Source: an uncultured Chloroflexales bacterium (GTDB lineage: Bacteria > Chloroflexota > Chloroflexia > Chloroflexales > Chloroflexaceae). Taken from it: a DNA stretch of 55,511 nt. The notes below the pieces were generated by a model that worked only from the letters and a program-made list of their open reading frames with translations, was not told the DNA's origin and made no database searches. This document shows, piece by piece, positions 42,697 through 52,845 of this stretch. The DNA is taken from positions 1 through 55,511 of the forward strand of contig CALGUG010000042.1 in the NCBI GenBank assembly GCA_937902315.1, written 5' to 3'. Every line of letters begins with the position of its first letter. Position 1 is the stretch's first letter. The position numbers and the translations under genes are program-made.

Positions 42697-44700
42697 ATGA
42701 TCGTGCGACTACCAAATCTTTCAATCAAGCAGATCTTTTTCTTTGTGATTGCTGTTGGCATCGCACTCGGGCTATTCAGTTATGGTATTTTGTACTTTCT
42801 AGTCCAACGATTTACACTCAACAGCCCTTTGGTGCTCTTTGTAGCGATCTTAATCGGCATTGGTTTGGGCTGGTGCCTCTTTCTGAGCAGTCGTGTAAGT
42901 CTACGAGTCGCGCTGGTGATGCTTCAAAACAGGGCGATACAAAAAACTAACTCACCATCAGAAGCTTTTGTTATTAACCCCAACGACGATGAACTAACAG
43001 CACTCACCACCCTCTTCGACCAAGTTCAAGGCTTTGTTCCCGACCAAGAGCTACACAAAAGCCTTGCCCAAGATATCGCGACAAAGCCAATCGAAACACA
43101 TACCCTTTTCAATACAGTGATCAGTCGACTTGTACAAGATCTGCCAATCCGAAGCGCGATGCTGTATCGTTACCATCCCGAGCGGCAGGTCTTTGTTCCA
43201 CTCAGCAGTTGGGGTACAACTTTTACTATTCCTGAATTGAGCGCCAACCAAAAACAGCTCAAACGTTTGGTCGAAGAACAGACAGATCTCACCTTGTTCG
43301 GAAGTGAAGCGCGAAAATTTTTGCCGATTCTCGACAGCAGCGAAAATAGTTTGCTTTGTTTACCTGTTTTAGTTAATCAAACACTGATGGGCATGGTTGT
43401 TTTTGTAAGCCACGAACACGAACTGTTCTGGTCTCCCCAGCAACGTGCCCAAGCATACAACCTAGCCAATCAACTGAGCATCGTTATTCAGTTCGAGATC
43501 TTCCAAGAGCAAGCTTGTCAAACCCAGCAGCAGCAACAGAAGAACATTGTATTGTTGGCGCACCTTTTAAAACAGCTTCCAACAGAACAGTTTTCTGCTT
43601 CGCTATTGCAAGCTTGTATAAGTGTGTCGCAGTCGTCGCACGGTTTGATCGTACTCAGCCCATCTACAGAACTTACGCGCCGATTGGCGATCGTAGATGG
43701 CAACGCGGTAGCGCTACCAATCAGCCATCAACTTCTGCAAGAGAGTCTAGTTGGATCTACCCTGCGCACACGTAACCCAAGTTTGATCAACGATACTCAA
43801 AACGATATTCGCTGGCTGCCGTTGCCAGGCTTCGAAGCCGTTCGCTCAGTTTTGGTAGTACCGCTCTTCTCGGTCGAGCAACTGGCTGGAGTACTGCTAG
43901 TTGCACACACAAAAGCATATCACTATAATGATCAAGTGCTCTCTGAGCTAACAAGATTAACTCAGAGCTTACGTCTACAACTGAGCATGTTGATCTCAAA
44001 AGAACATGCTTCAGTCTCTGACAAACAAGATACATCGCTCCAAACGCTGTTACCGCATGTATCACCATCTTTGTTTCAAGCGATCAATCAAAATGGCGAT
44101 ACAATGCACTATGCACAGCCGCAGTATCTGCAGGCTATTGTCTTAACAATTGGGCTACAAAACCTAGCCGAGGCAAGCCAACAGCTTGATCCTAATCAGG
44201 TTTTCGACAAGATCCTACAACCCTTTACGCGCCTAGTCTCAGAAGTAGCAGATAGTTATCAGGGCTATATCGATTATGCTCATCCAGAAGGGGCGGTTCT
44301 TATCTTTGGCTACCCCGAAACACATAATTTGGTAGCATCTCAAGCCCTTGAAGCTGCCCATCAGCTTCAGCTTGGTTTGCAAAAACTACAGGCTACGTGG
44401 CGCAATCAGCTTCATGTTCGTATCAGCTTCTCGATAGGACTAGCAACTGGTGCTATTATGGTAGGACAAGCTGATATGTATCCGTATCTCGGTCGGCGCT
44501 TCGTATTAGGACAAGCAGTAGATCACGCCCAGCAACTGAGGGAAATCGGGCGACCGGGCGAGGTGATCTGTGACCAAGCTCTTCAAGCGGCTGCTGAAGC
44601 ATTCAATCTCGCAGATAAAGGCATTGTACTAGAAGCATTACAGCCGTTTTTGATAGGAGAGCAGCAAGTGCAAGCCTATCGTTTTACAAACGCCATATAG
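42697..44700 (+). CDS. Membrane GAF protein with degenerate class III cyclase domain
   Basis: The 667-residue protein has two transmembrane helices (about 11-35 and 43-64), two GAF-like domains (about 130-270 and 290-430) and a C-terminal region (about 475-660) resembling class III adenylate/guanylate cyclases. The cyclase-like part has lost key residues: the first metal-Asp block reads AIVLTIGLQNL instead of F-A-D-I-x-G-F, GDG reads PEG (YAHPEGAVLIFG), and the N-x3-R block reads VDHAQQL (RRFVLGQAVDHAQQLREIGRPGEV). It is therefore probably a binding or regulatory domain rather than an active cyclase. It starts the 42697-52738 cluster; the histidine kinase begins 8 nt after its stop. Confidence 0.8.
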   Translation: MIVRLPNLSIKQIFFFVIAVGIALGLFSYGILYFLVQRFTLNSPLVLFVAILIGIGLGWCLFLSSRVSLRVALVMLQNRAIQKTNSPSEAFVINPNDDELTALTTLFDQVQGFVPDQELHKSLAQDIATKPIETHTLFNTVISRLVQDLPIRSAMLYRYHPERQVFVPLSSWGTTFTIPELSANQKQLKRLVEEQTDLTLFGSEARKFLPILDSSENSLLCLPVLVNQTLMGMVVFVSHEHELFWSPQQRAQAYNLANQLSIVIQFEIFQEQACQTQQQQQKNIVLLAHLLKQLPTEQFSASLLQACISVSQSSHGLIVLSPSTELTRRLAIVDGNAVALPISHQLLQESLVGSTLRTRNPSLINDTQNDIRWLPLPGFEAVRSVLVVPLFSVEQLAGVLLVAHTKAYHYNDQVLSELTRLTQSLRLQLSMLISKEHASVSDKQDTSLQTLLPHVSPSLFQAINQNGDTMHYAQPQYLQAIVLTIGLQNLAEASQQLDPNQVFDKILQPFTRLVSEVADSYQGYIDYAHPEGAVLIFGYPETHNLVASQALEAAHQLQLGLQKLQATWRNQLHVRISFSIGLATGAIMVGQADMYPYLGRRFVLGQAVDHAQQLREIGRPGEVICDQALQAAAEAFNLADKGIVLEALQPFLIGEQQVQAYRFTNAI

Positions 44701-44708
44701 AGGTTGTT

Positions 44709-46853
44709 ATGACTGTAACTGGACCACGTCCTGCAGATTTGCGCATAGACGCTTTACTCCACATGACGCAAGCGATCGAGACAGCCGCAACCATCGACGA
44801 ACTGTTGCTACTGGCTCTGAACGAATATACGCGTCTGCTTGGATTGCCTCAAGGCGGGGTTCTGTTACTCGATAACGATCACGTTTACGCTTCGCTGGTT
44901 AGCACTTTCCCTCCGCGCGTCAAGCCGTCGCCCTCGATCTTGCTTTCCAGCTCACCCTCGTTGCAACAGGTTGTCGATACACGCCTACCGCTTCACGAAC
45001 GTGATCTGCAACGCAGCCAAGCGCACAACGATATCGCGCTAGCATTCGACTTAGCGCTTCCTATTCGCACCTGCTTGCTCCTACCGCTGATAGCACAAGA
45101 CAGCGTGATCGGCGTGGTCGGCTTAGTTTCGACCGATGAAGTGGTTCAGCTTTCGCAACACGCCCTCAGTCTGGCGCGCGTAATGAGCGGTCAACTCGCA
45201 GCGAGCATCGCGGCCTTCCAAACCACCGAAGAAGCGCGCCGCCGCAGCACCGAGCTCTTGACCTTGAGCGAGATCGCCTCAACCGTAACCTCATCGCTCG
45301 ACCCACATGAAGTCTATCGTTTGGTGCAGCGCAAACTCAACGAGCACTTTAACGTTGAAGCGGGCTCGCTCTTGATGATCGACGAAGCGACAGGCGACTT
45401 AGTCTTTGTGATGCAGTTGGAAGACGGCAAAGAGCAGCTTTCGGGGCGACGTGTGCCCAAGGGTCAAGGCATTGCGGGCTTAGTGGCGCGAACAGGGCGC
45501 TACGAGCTTGTACACGATGGCGAACACGACCCACGCATCTATCGCAGCGTCAGCGTCGGCCTAGAGACCGTCACCCGCTCGATGCTCTGCGCACCTATGC
45601 TTGTGAAAGGCCAAGCCATCGGTGTGGTGCAGTTGCTCAACAAACGCGACGGCCAGTTTACCGATGAAGACGGCGAACGCCTGACTCGCATGGCTACCAC
45701 GATCGGCATCGCGATCGAAAACGCACGGCTTTTCCAGCAGGTCACCGACGGCCGTGACCAGCTCGAAGCGATCCTCAACTCGACCACCGATGGCATTTTG
45801 ATGGTCGATCTAGCCGGATACGTGGTGATGGCAAACCCCATGGCCGCCCAAGTGCTTCGGCATCCGCGCGATACCTTGATCGGCAAAGAGGCAAAGTTAC
45901 TGCTTCAGGAGCTGCATACTCAAGCCCGCGACGCGGTACCCGTGCCTGAACAGTTCCACGATCCGCATCCCAGCGAGCCGATCGAGCTTGAGATGCTGCC
46001 ACCAGACATACCCTTCCGTTACCTGCGTTACTCGATTCTGCCCGTTCACGACGCAGATGGAGACGAGATCGGTCACTTGATCCTGATCCAGGATACCACG
46101 AAGGCCAAAGAGCTCGATCAGTTGCGCGACGATTACATTGGCATGTTGGTACACGATCTGCGCGCGCCGCTAACCGCCATTATGAACGGCGTGTTAATGG
46201 TCAGCCGTGGCATGGGCGGTACGGTCACACCGCAACAACAAGAATTGCTGGGTATCGCCCATCAGGGCACCCAAACCATGCTTGAGATGGTCAATACCTT
46301 GCTCGATATCACCAAGATGGAACAGAAACGTATGGTCTTGGATATCGAGCGTGTTGCACCCAACTTTATGGTGGAACAGGCGCGCCAACGTCTCCGCGCC
46401 TCGCTCCAAGAACAAAATATTCATCTCGATCTGGCTATCGCAGCCGATCTCCCTCTGATCGATGTCGACCAAAACAAAATTATCCGCGTTTTACAAAACC
46501 TGCTCGACAATGCGATCAAATTCTCTCCTAGTGGTTCCACCGTTACCATCGGTATCGATGCTATTCCACGTGATATAGATCATTTCCCGATCGCCTTGCC
46601 CAACAATTTAGAGCACGGCGTCGAATATGTCGTCTTTTGGGTCAAAGACCAAGGTCCGGGTATCCCAGCCCAGTATCACGCCCGTATCTTTGAAAAGTTC
46701 GGTCAAGCTAGTGGAAGGAAGTCGCGCGGGACAGGCCTCGGATTAACATTTTGTAAATTAACCGTTGAAGCACATAAAGGTCGAATCTGGCTCGAAAGTG
46801 AAGAAGGGCACGGGAGTACATTCGCCTTTGCTTTGCCTTTAGAACGCGCCTAA
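44709..46853 (+). CDS. Soluble GAF-GAF-PAS sensor histidine kinase
   Basis: The 714-residue kinase has two GAF domains (about 15-165 and 185-345), a PAS domain (about 350-460), a HisKA dimerisation/phosphoacceptor helix with His482 in MLVHDLRAPLTAIMNGV, and a C-terminal HATPase with NLLDNAIKFSPSG (N box), VKDQGPGIPAQYHARIFEKFGQ and GTGLGLTFCKL (G boxes). No transmembrane segments are seen, so it senses a cytosolic signal. It follows the GAF/cyclase-like gene by 8 nt, hence a likely operon. No response regulator is encoded nearby. Confidence 0.92.
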   Translation: MTVTGPRPADLRIDALLHMTQAIETAATIDELLLLALNEYTRLLGLPQGGVLLLDNDHVYASLVSTFPPRVKPSPSILLSSSPSLQQVVDTRLPLHERDLQRSQAHNDIALAFDLALPIRTCLLLPLIAQDSVIGVVGLVSTDEVVQLSQHALSLARVMSGQLAASIAAFQTTEEARRRSTELLTLSEIASTVTSSLDPHEVYRLVQRKLNEHFNVEAGSLLMIDEATGDLVFVMQLEDGKEQLSGRRVPKGQGIAGLVARTGRYELVHDGEHDPRIYRSVSVGLETVTRSMLCAPMLVKGQAIGVVQLLNKRDGQFTDEDGERLTRMATTIGIAIENARLFQQVTDGRDQLEAILNSTTDGILMVDLAGYVVMANPMAAQVLRHPRDTLIGKEAKLLLQELHTQARDAVPVPEQFHDPHPSEPIELEMLPPDIPFRYLRYSILPVHDADGDEIGHLILIQDTTKAKELDQLRDDYIGMLVHDLRAPLTAIMNGVLMVSRGMGGTVTPQQQELLGIAHQGTQTMLEMVNTLLDITKMEQKRMVLDIERVAPNFMVEQARQRLRASLQEQNIHLDLAIAADLPLIDVDQNKIIRVLQNLLDNAIKFSPSGSTVTIGIDAIPRDIDHFPIALPNNLEHGVEYVVFWVKDQGPGIPAQYHARIFEKFGQASGRKSRGTGLGLTFCKLTVEAHKGRIWLESEEGHGSTFAFALPLERA

Positions 46854-46939
46854 ATCTGCTATTCCTAGCTGTCGAAAAGACCTCTTTTCCATAAAAAAAC
46901 TTTACACACTCAGATGAATAAGTGTGCAATTTCTATACA

Positions 46940-46968
46940 TTGATTGTGCTTATTTAATCCCGTATAAT
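46940..46968 (+). promoter_or_regulatory. Promoter of the Cache-type kinase gene
   Basis: TTGATT (46940-46945), 17 bp, TATAAT (46963-46968); leader of about 140 nt. Confidence 0.7.
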
Positions 46969-47112
46969 CATGAAGTGCGACCATCATTCCATCATTATAT
47001 CGGGTGCATGAGGTATAGTCGTTTGTAAAGAAGTTCATCTACAGTATCCCATTGTTCTTGCCCTTTCCACTCCACTTTCCACTGCGAACAATGTGTACTT
47101 GACAGGGCAGGT

Positions 47113-49842
47113 ATGCTGCAGTTCCTCAGGAGCGGGCGCTATCGCATCTTATACCTCATTATCGTGCCATACTTACTGCTCACCTTGGCAACGGTGGGTG
47201 TAGGTGCGCTCTTGACTGTCTTCTTTATCAGTAGAAATCAACAAGAGCGCTTCGATAATCAATTGATCGAGGTTAGCAACCGCTTCAACGATGGCCTTCT
47301 TGCCCAAGAAAGCGAAAACCTCAACGTTCTATATCAAATCGCCTTCGCTCCGGCCAATACCAACCCCAATCGTAGCGCGCCTGCTGTCTCGGCTGCAATG
47401 AAAGATCGCGATACGGCTGGCTTGCGGTCAGCACTGATCCCATATTTCCAAGTAAGTGTCTTACGCGACGATTGGAACTTCGATCGTCTGATCGCCTTCG
47501 ACACCGAAGGCCAATCGCTCTTCGATTGGCAACGTAAGCCGAACGATACCACCGGCCAAGAGCCGATCGAATATGCAAGTAGCGACCTTTCGGCTATCGT
47601 CGAAATTCAAAAGGTCAACAGCAACCAATCCGATGAGACCGGCGATAAATTCACCGGTATCATTCGCTTTGAAAACGACCCCAATACCTACTACCTCTAT
47701 ACGGTGGCTCCAGTGAGGCATAACAACGAGGTGGTAGGAGGTGTATTGGTTGCAGCACGCATCCAAGATATTTTGTTGCGGCTCGAGCGCCAAAGTCAGT
47801 CAGCAATGACCTTCTTCTACAACAACAACGGCAGTGTCATCGAGACAACCGCAACCCTCAATCCGAATCTGAGCCTATCGCCCGATCAGAAGTATAACGA
47901 TCTCTCTCAATTTGTCATCACGCCCGAGCAGATTCAACTGCTGCAACAGGGCACCAACCGCCGTATTCTGACGGTAAACCAACGCGAATACGAGTTCCTT
48001 TATGCGCCTCTAATCATACGTGATAAGCAAGTTGGCTACTATTCGGTCGCCCTCTCAACCTCATTTCTATTCGAAAACACCACATTCAATGCTTGGTTTT
48101 ATACCGGAATCGGCGTCGGGCTTTTGCTCGGTATTATCGTTGTAGGCACCATAATCACAAGCATAATCACTAAACCGCTCGACGAGTTGGTAGCAACCGC
48201 AGAAGCTGTCAGCAGCGGTCAGTTAGATCAACGCAGTTCGAGCGTGAGCGTGGGCCACGAGATTGGCACGCTAGCGGTCGCCTTCAACCAGATGACCGAG
48301 CACCTTTTGCAGCTCTACCAAACCAGCCAGAATCTAAACACCGCCATCGATATCGATCAGGTCTTGCAGATTGCCACAACCGCCGCCAGCGATATCGTTC
48401 CCGATACGCATGCGATCGCCCTGTTAGAAGAGCCAGAACAGATCCGCTATCACGTCAATCTAGCTACGTCTAGCACCTTCTTCGCCCTTCATAAAACTCA
48501 GTCGAACAGCACCAGTAGCGAACTTGAAGAGCTGATCGAGCGTTACGACCAACAAGTCTTGCATACCGATCAGCTCGAACTGCTGGGCCGAGAGCTACAA
48601 CAAGTCGGGATTCAGTCGGTGCTGATGACGCGTATCAGGCTTCAAGAAGAGCAAACAGGCCTATTGCTTTTGGTTCACAAATCCAGAAACAGCTTCGAAG
48701 CCAGTACGATTCCTTCGTTGCAAGCGCTATCAAACATGACCGCTCCCGTACTGCATAACAGTTTGCTCTACTTCAGGGCAACTCGCGAAAGCAAAAAGCA
48801 ACAGGCCATTCTGGAATCGATCACCGACGGCGTGCTCTTGATCGATCGTTTTGGCGTTATTGCCATGGCAAACCCTGCTGCCGAAAAGCTGCTTGAACTC
48901 ACAAATTGGCAGAACCGACAGATCTTCTTCCGAGATCTGCCGTTGCGCCAAATTCCCAATAACCGTGAGCTGTTTGGTAAGACCGCCAGTGCAGACTATT
49001 ATGAGCTTGGGCCTTATACCCTAGCGATTAGTCGCGCCCCTGTCACCGACCACGAAGAGCAGGTATTGGGCGAAGTTGTTGTGATTCACGACTTAAGCGA
49101 AGAAGCGGCCGTCTCGCGAGCCAAAACCGACTTTATCGCAACCATCTCGCACGAACTACGCACGCCATTGACGCCGATTTTGGGCTATCTCGATCTGCTG
49201 TTGCGCGGTTATACCGGGCCGCTTACCGAAGAGCAGTTGGATATGCTCAAACAAGTACGAGAACAATCCGACCACATCGCCAACCTCGTCAAAAATATGA
49301 TTATGGTTGCCAGCCTCGAATCCGAAACCCTAACGATCGATCTACAAAATATCGATCTGGCAACGGTAGTAGAGACAACCTTGCAACCTTTACGCCCAGC
49401 CTTCCGAGAGAAGAATCTTGAGGTCAAGATCGACATTCCAGAAGATCTACCTTACATTCATACCGATCGCGAATGGCTCAAGGTAATCTTGACCCAATTA
49501 CTCGATAACGCTCGACGCTTCACACCGCAAGGCGAGGTGCGTATCCGAGCCCATGCCGACGGCGTGATGATTCAGGTCGATATCGAGGATACAGGTATCG
49601 GCATCCCAAGCGATGCACAAGGTCGCCTCTTCACTCGCTTCCAACGGGTCGAAGGCAATAACTCGCCCGTGCGTAGTGTTGGCTTGGGCCTCTCGATCAC
49701 ACGGCAAATTGTAGAACGCCTAGGTGGGTATATTTGGTTGACAAGCCAAGAGGGCAAGGGTAGCACATTTAGCTTTGTGTTGCCGCAGTCACAGGAGCAG
49801 ATCATTGCGGTCACGGAATCGGGAGAATTCACGACCTCGTAG
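47113..49842 (+). CDS. Membrane sensor histidine kinase (Cache-HAMP-GAF-PAS)
   Basis: The 909-residue kinase has a first transmembrane helix (13-38), an extracytoplasmic sensor of about 290 residues that looks like a double Cache fold (FDRLIAFDTEGQSLFDW, YLYTVAPVRHNNEVVGGVLVAARI), a second helix (about 328-352), HAMP (ITKPLDELVATAEAVSSGQL), a GAF domain, a PAS domain, HisKA with His680 (IATISHELRTPLTPILGYLDLLLRG), and HATPase (LTQLLDNARRFTPQG, IEDTGIGIPSDAQGRLFTRF, SVGLGLSITRQIVERLGG). Its last 38 nt overlap the next gene's proposed start. No response regulator is adjacent. Confidence 0.93.
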   Translation: MLQFLRSGRYRILYLIIVPYLLLTLATVGVGALLTVFFISRNQQERFDNQLIEVSNRFNDGLLAQESENLNVLYQIAFAPANTNPNRSAPAVSAAMKDRDTAGLRSALIPYFQVSVLRDDWNFDRLIAFDTEGQSLFDWQRKPNDTTGQEPIEYASSDLSAIVEIQKVNSNQSDETGDKFTGIIRFENDPNTYYLYTVAPVRHNNEVVGGVLVAARIQDILLRLERQSQSAMTFFYNNNGSVIETTATLNPNLSLSPDQKYNDLSQFVITPEQIQLLQQGTNRRILTVNQREYEFLYAPLIIRDKQVGYYSVALSTSFLFENTTFNAWFYTGIGVGLLLGIIVVGTIITSIITKPLDELVATAEAVSSGQLDQRSSSVSVGHEIGTLAVAFNQMTEHLLQLYQTSQNLNTAIDIDQVLQIATTAASDIVPDTHAIALLEEPEQIRYHVNLATSSTFFALHKTQSNSTSSELEELIERYDQQVLHTDQLELLGRELQQVGIQSVLMTRIRLQEEQTGLLLLVHKSRNSFEASTIPSLQALSNMTAPVLHNSLLYFRATRESKKQQAILESITDGVLLIDRFGVIAMANPAAEKLLELTNWQNRQIFFRDLPLRQIPNNRELFGKTASADYYELGPYTLAISRAPVTDHEEQVLGEVVVIHDLSEEAAVSRAKTDFIATISHELRTPLTPILGYLDLLLRGYTGPLTEEQLDMLKQVREQSDHIANLVKNMIMVASLESETLTIDLQNIDLATVVETTLQPLRPAFREKNLEVKIDIPEDLPYIHTDREWLKVILTQLLDNARRFTPQGEVRIRAHADGVMIQVDIEDTGIGIPSDAQGRLFTRFQRVEGNNSPVRSVGLGLSITRQIVERLGGYIWLTSQEGKGSTFSFVLPQSQEQIIAVTESGEFTTS
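49793..49807 (+). promoter_or_regulatory. Ribosome-binding site and TTG start of the mucin-like gene
   Basis: AGGAG (49793-49797), seven-base spacer, TTG (49805-49807), all within the kinase coding region. It decides the start of the next gene and suggests coupled translation. Confidence 0.65.
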
Positions 49843-52738
49843 CAAACTGCGTTGGCTTATTCTTGCGGCTCTTCTTCTCCTTCTTCTTATCCCTAGCTGT
49901 GCAAGCAATGTGCTGATGCCATATTTGCTACCCAACAATAAGCTCATTATCAGCGACGATCCTGTGGTATCGATCGGGTCGCTCTATGAGAAGTGGTCGG
50001 AATTTGGACCAGGATTGCCCGCGCTCGATCCCCAAGCCGCCGAGGCGATCGCTCAAGCCGCTCAAGAGGTACGCGAAACCAACGAGGCAACTGCCCTGCC
50101 GGGCATACGGCCGACCGTGCCGATCATCGAGATCGGTGCTGCACCCAGCGTTGAGGTGACGATCCCGGCCTTTCCTACCTCGTTGCCCTCTGTGATCCCG
50201 ACCCTCAATCCAAGCGCTGTCGCCTATGTTACCAATATCGCCGCGACCAATGAAACAGTCGCCACATCGATCGCACAGCTTCCCGAAACGACTCCAACAG
50301 CGCGCACGCCCACGCAAGCTGTCACGCCCACAGCCTTCGAGCCAACCTCTGCACCTAACATTACACCAACGCCAGCGGTCAATCAACCCACCAGCGTAAA
50401 CACAACCACGGTCGCCAATACAAATACACCTATCATAGAAGAGACGGTCGTCGATATTCCGCCGACCTTAACGATCGCACCGGTCTTCTCTACGCCAACA
50501 TCTCCACCACCGCCGCCGAGCGCTACCAATCAGCCACCTAGCCCAACGTCCGACGAAGAGACTCTCGAGCCGACTCTTGAGCCGACCGTCGAGGAGGCTA
50601 CGCCCACGCTTGTTCCAAGCGACACATCTATTCCCGAGCCAAGCGCTACCCAAACGATTGCGACATCGACCTCGCGCCCGGCGAGTCCATCTGCGACCCT
50701 TGAGCCAGTTACGGATACGCCGACCGCTACAGCCACAGCTACGGTCAGCAATACGCCGACTGCCACGGCAACGGCGACCGCCAGCAATACATCAGTTACT
50801 CCGGCGACGCCAACTGTCAGTAACACTCCAACCGTCAGCAATACACCAAGCGCCACTATCACGTCGATTATCACCGTTAGCCCGAGCGTAACGGCTACGC
50901 CTAGTGAAACGCTGCCTCCAAGCCCAAGCGCTACACCTAGCGGGAGCCCAACGAACATCTCTAGCCCTACATTCACAGTTACCGCCAGCCCAACGCAGTC
51001 TCTGACGCCGAGCAACACCCCAACGCTCGTGCCCAATCAATTCTCGGCGATTTTGACCAATAGCCCCTCGGTTGGCGGCACTCAAACCACCGTTGAATAC
51101 ACCCTGACGGTGTACAATAACAATGCGCCCACGTCTCAATCTGTTGTTGAAGTTCTTATCGACTTCAACAATAACTTCTTCCCGGCAGCAAACTGCGTGG
51201 CTAGAGATAACCAAGGCAACCCGCAAGGAACCTGTACGATCATCGCTTCAAACAGCTTACAGTGGACTGGCAATGTCGAGGTCTTGGCAGGTCAAACCTT
51301 TACACTGGTCTTCCAAGGGCGCTACCCTGTCGGCCCGGCGCTCTTTGGGCAAATCTTTAAAATGGACTCGGCAACAATCCGCTACAACACATCTCCGACA
51401 CCCGTAGCGATCGACGATCAATCACACTATATGGTGCTCAATGGGGCTATGTTGTTGCTCGCAGACGATCTCTATCCCGAGCTGCCAACCCACGCCAACC
51501 ATACTCTTACACCGAGTCTAACGGCTAGCCCGTATCCAAGCGTTACGCCGACCTACACAGCGAGCCGCACGCCGAGCGCCCATAACACGCGCACTCCAAG
51601 CGCTACAGCCAGCCAAGTTTCCAACATTCGACCGAGCGCCACCGTCAGCCATATTCCTGGTATCCGACCGAGCGCCACCATCAGCTCAACGCCGAGCCGA
51701 GCCGCAAGCCGAACGGTTGAGCCGAGCGCTACAGCGCTTCTGCCGAGCCCAAGCCCAGAGCAGCTCGCCAGTCCAACACCGACCATACTGAGCAGCGTTA
51801 CGGCCACGGCCGAGCAGCCGACCAGCATCGCAAGCCCGACACCGACCGTGCTTCGCAGCGTTACGACCACGGCCGAGCAGCCAACCAGCACGCTCGACGA
51901 CCCAACAGCGACCTCGGAGAAACCGCGAGCGACTAGCACGCATCGGCCAACCAGCACACATCGCCCAACCAGCACACATCGCCCAACTAGCACACATCGC
52001 CCGACCCAGACGAAAGAGAGCGGACCAAGCCCGCAACCGCAGCCAAGTGAACAGCCCGAGCCAAGCCAGGTGCCCCAACCGACCGCTGCACCCAAGCCGA
52101 CAGGCGCGCCAGAGCCCACTCGCGCCTCTGAGCCGACCCAAGCGCCTGAGCCAACCTATGCGCCTGAGCCTACCCAAGCGCCTGAGCCAAGCCGAGAGCC
52201 TCAGCCGACACATGTGCCCGAGGCTACCCGCGCGCCAGAGCCCACGCGCGCTCCTGAGCCGACCCAAGCGCCAGAAGCTCCAGCCCCAGAGCCGAGCAAC
52301 GAGGCTAAGCCAGAAGAGCCAGAAGCTCCAGCCCCAGAACCGAGCGACGAAGCCAACGATGAAGAGAGCGACGCTCCTGCGCCAGAGCCGAGCGATGAGG
52401 CTGATGATGAAGCTGATGAGGTCGACCCTGAAGAGTCGGAGGCTTCCGACGATCAGCCTGCGGATTCAAGCGATGAGGATCAAGCAGACGATCCCACTGC
52501 AGAACAAGAAGCTGAGTCTAACGAAGAGCAAGATTCTCAAGCTGATGAAGACGAGCAGGCACAGCCCAGCAGTAAGTCTGATGAAGACGAACATCGCCAG
52601 AGCACGCCTTCGGCAGATGAAAGCAAGCGGCCCAAAGCCACCAGCGAAGCGAGCGCTGAAGACTCAGAGCCAGCGAGCCCGCCACAAGCCCCTAGAGCGA
52701 CTGCCAAGCCGCAACCAGCGCCCACTCCCAAGCCCTAA
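49805..52738 (+). CDS. Mucin-like Thr/Ser/Pro-rich cell-surface protein
   Basis: The proposed 977-residue product begins with a basic segment, then LILAALLLLLLIPSC, a possible lipobox (Cys32) or membrane anchor. Regions in order: a short folded part (about 33-130); a long Thr/Ser/Pro/Ala-rich mucin-like stretch (about 130-410, e.g. NTPTATATATAS); a compact beta-sandwich similar to DUF11/CARDB domains (about 415-545); more T/P/S-rich sequence; four exact-length THRPTS repeats; about fifteen 'EPTxAP' repeats; a very acidic Asp/Glu/Ser block (about 840-930); and a Pro/Lys end. This is typical of an extended stalk or glycosylated surface filament. Start chosen by the TTG 49805 ribosome-binding site; TTG 49775 is the alternative. 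Function unknown; operon position links it to envelope sensing. Confidence 0.75.
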   Translation: MRSRNRENSRPRSKLRWLILAALLLLLLIPSCASNVLMPYLLPNNKLIISDDPVVSIGSLYEKWSEFGPGLPALDPQAAEAIAQAAQEVRETNEATALPGIRPTVPIIEIGAAPSVEVTIPAFPTSLPSVIPTLNPSAVAYVTNIAATNETVATSIAQLPETTPTARTPTQAVTPTAFEPTSAPNITPTPAVNQPTSVNTTTVANTNTPIIEETVVDIPPTLTIAPVFSTPTSPPPPPSATNQPPSPTSDEETLEPTLEPTVEEATPTLVPSDTSIPEPSATQTIATSTSRPASPSATLEPVTDTPTATATATVSNTPTATATATASNTSVTPATPTVSNTPTVSNTPSATITSIITVSPSVTATPSETLPPSPSATPSGSPTNISSPTFTVTASPTQSLTPSNTPTLVPNQFSAILTNSPSVGGTQTTVEYTLTVYNNNAPTSQSVVEVLIDFNNNFFPAANCVARDNQGNPQGTCTIIASNSLQWTGNVEVLAGQTFTLVFQGRYPVGPALFGQIFKMDSATIRYNTSPTPVAIDDQSHYMVLNGAMLLLADDLYPELPTHANHTLTPSLTASPYPSVTPTYTASRTPSAHNTRTPSATASQVSNIRPSATVSHIPGIRPSATISSTPSRAASRTVEPSATALLPSPSPEQLASPTPTILSSVTATAEQPTSIASPTPTVLRSVTTTAEQPTSTLDDPTATSEKPRATSTHRPTSTHRPTSTHRPTSTHRPTQTKESGPSPQPQPSEQPEPSQVPQPTAAPKPTGAPEPTRASEPTQAPEPTYAPEPTQAPEPSREPQPTHVPEATRAPEPTRAPEPTQAPEAPAPEPSNEAKPEEPEAPAPEPSDEANDEESDAPAPEPSDEADDEADEVDPEESEASDDQPADSSDEDQADDPTAEQEAESNEEQDSQADEDEQAQPSSKSDEDEHRQSTPSADESKRPKATSEASAEDSEPASPPQAPRATAKPQPAPTPKP
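51932..52003 (+). repeat. Four 18-bp tandem repeats inside the mucin-like gene
   Basis: Unit ACCAGCACACATCGCCCA encoding T-S-T-H-R-P; copies differ at a few third positions. Likely to vary in number between strains. Confidence 0.9.
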
Positions 52739-52845
52739 GCCAGCGCCTGAGGGTGGACTGCCTACCAAATGGAGCCTCGGCATACCAAATCCGTCTCACA
52801 ACCTGCGCTCTTACAAGGCGCAAAGACGCGATCTTACAATAGCTA

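Noticed and set aside
42697..44700. Annotation as an active adenylate cyclase
   Set aside because: The metal-binding Asp residues and the Asn-Arg pair are not conserved.
51932..52003. Possible CRISPR array
   Set aside because: The 18-bp units are contiguous without spacers and keep the reading frame; they are protein repeats.
49928..52267. Several long minus-strand frames rich in Gly/Val/Trp/Arg opposite the mucin-like gene
   Set aside because: Low-complexity mirror translations of Thr/Pro/Ser/Ala codons.
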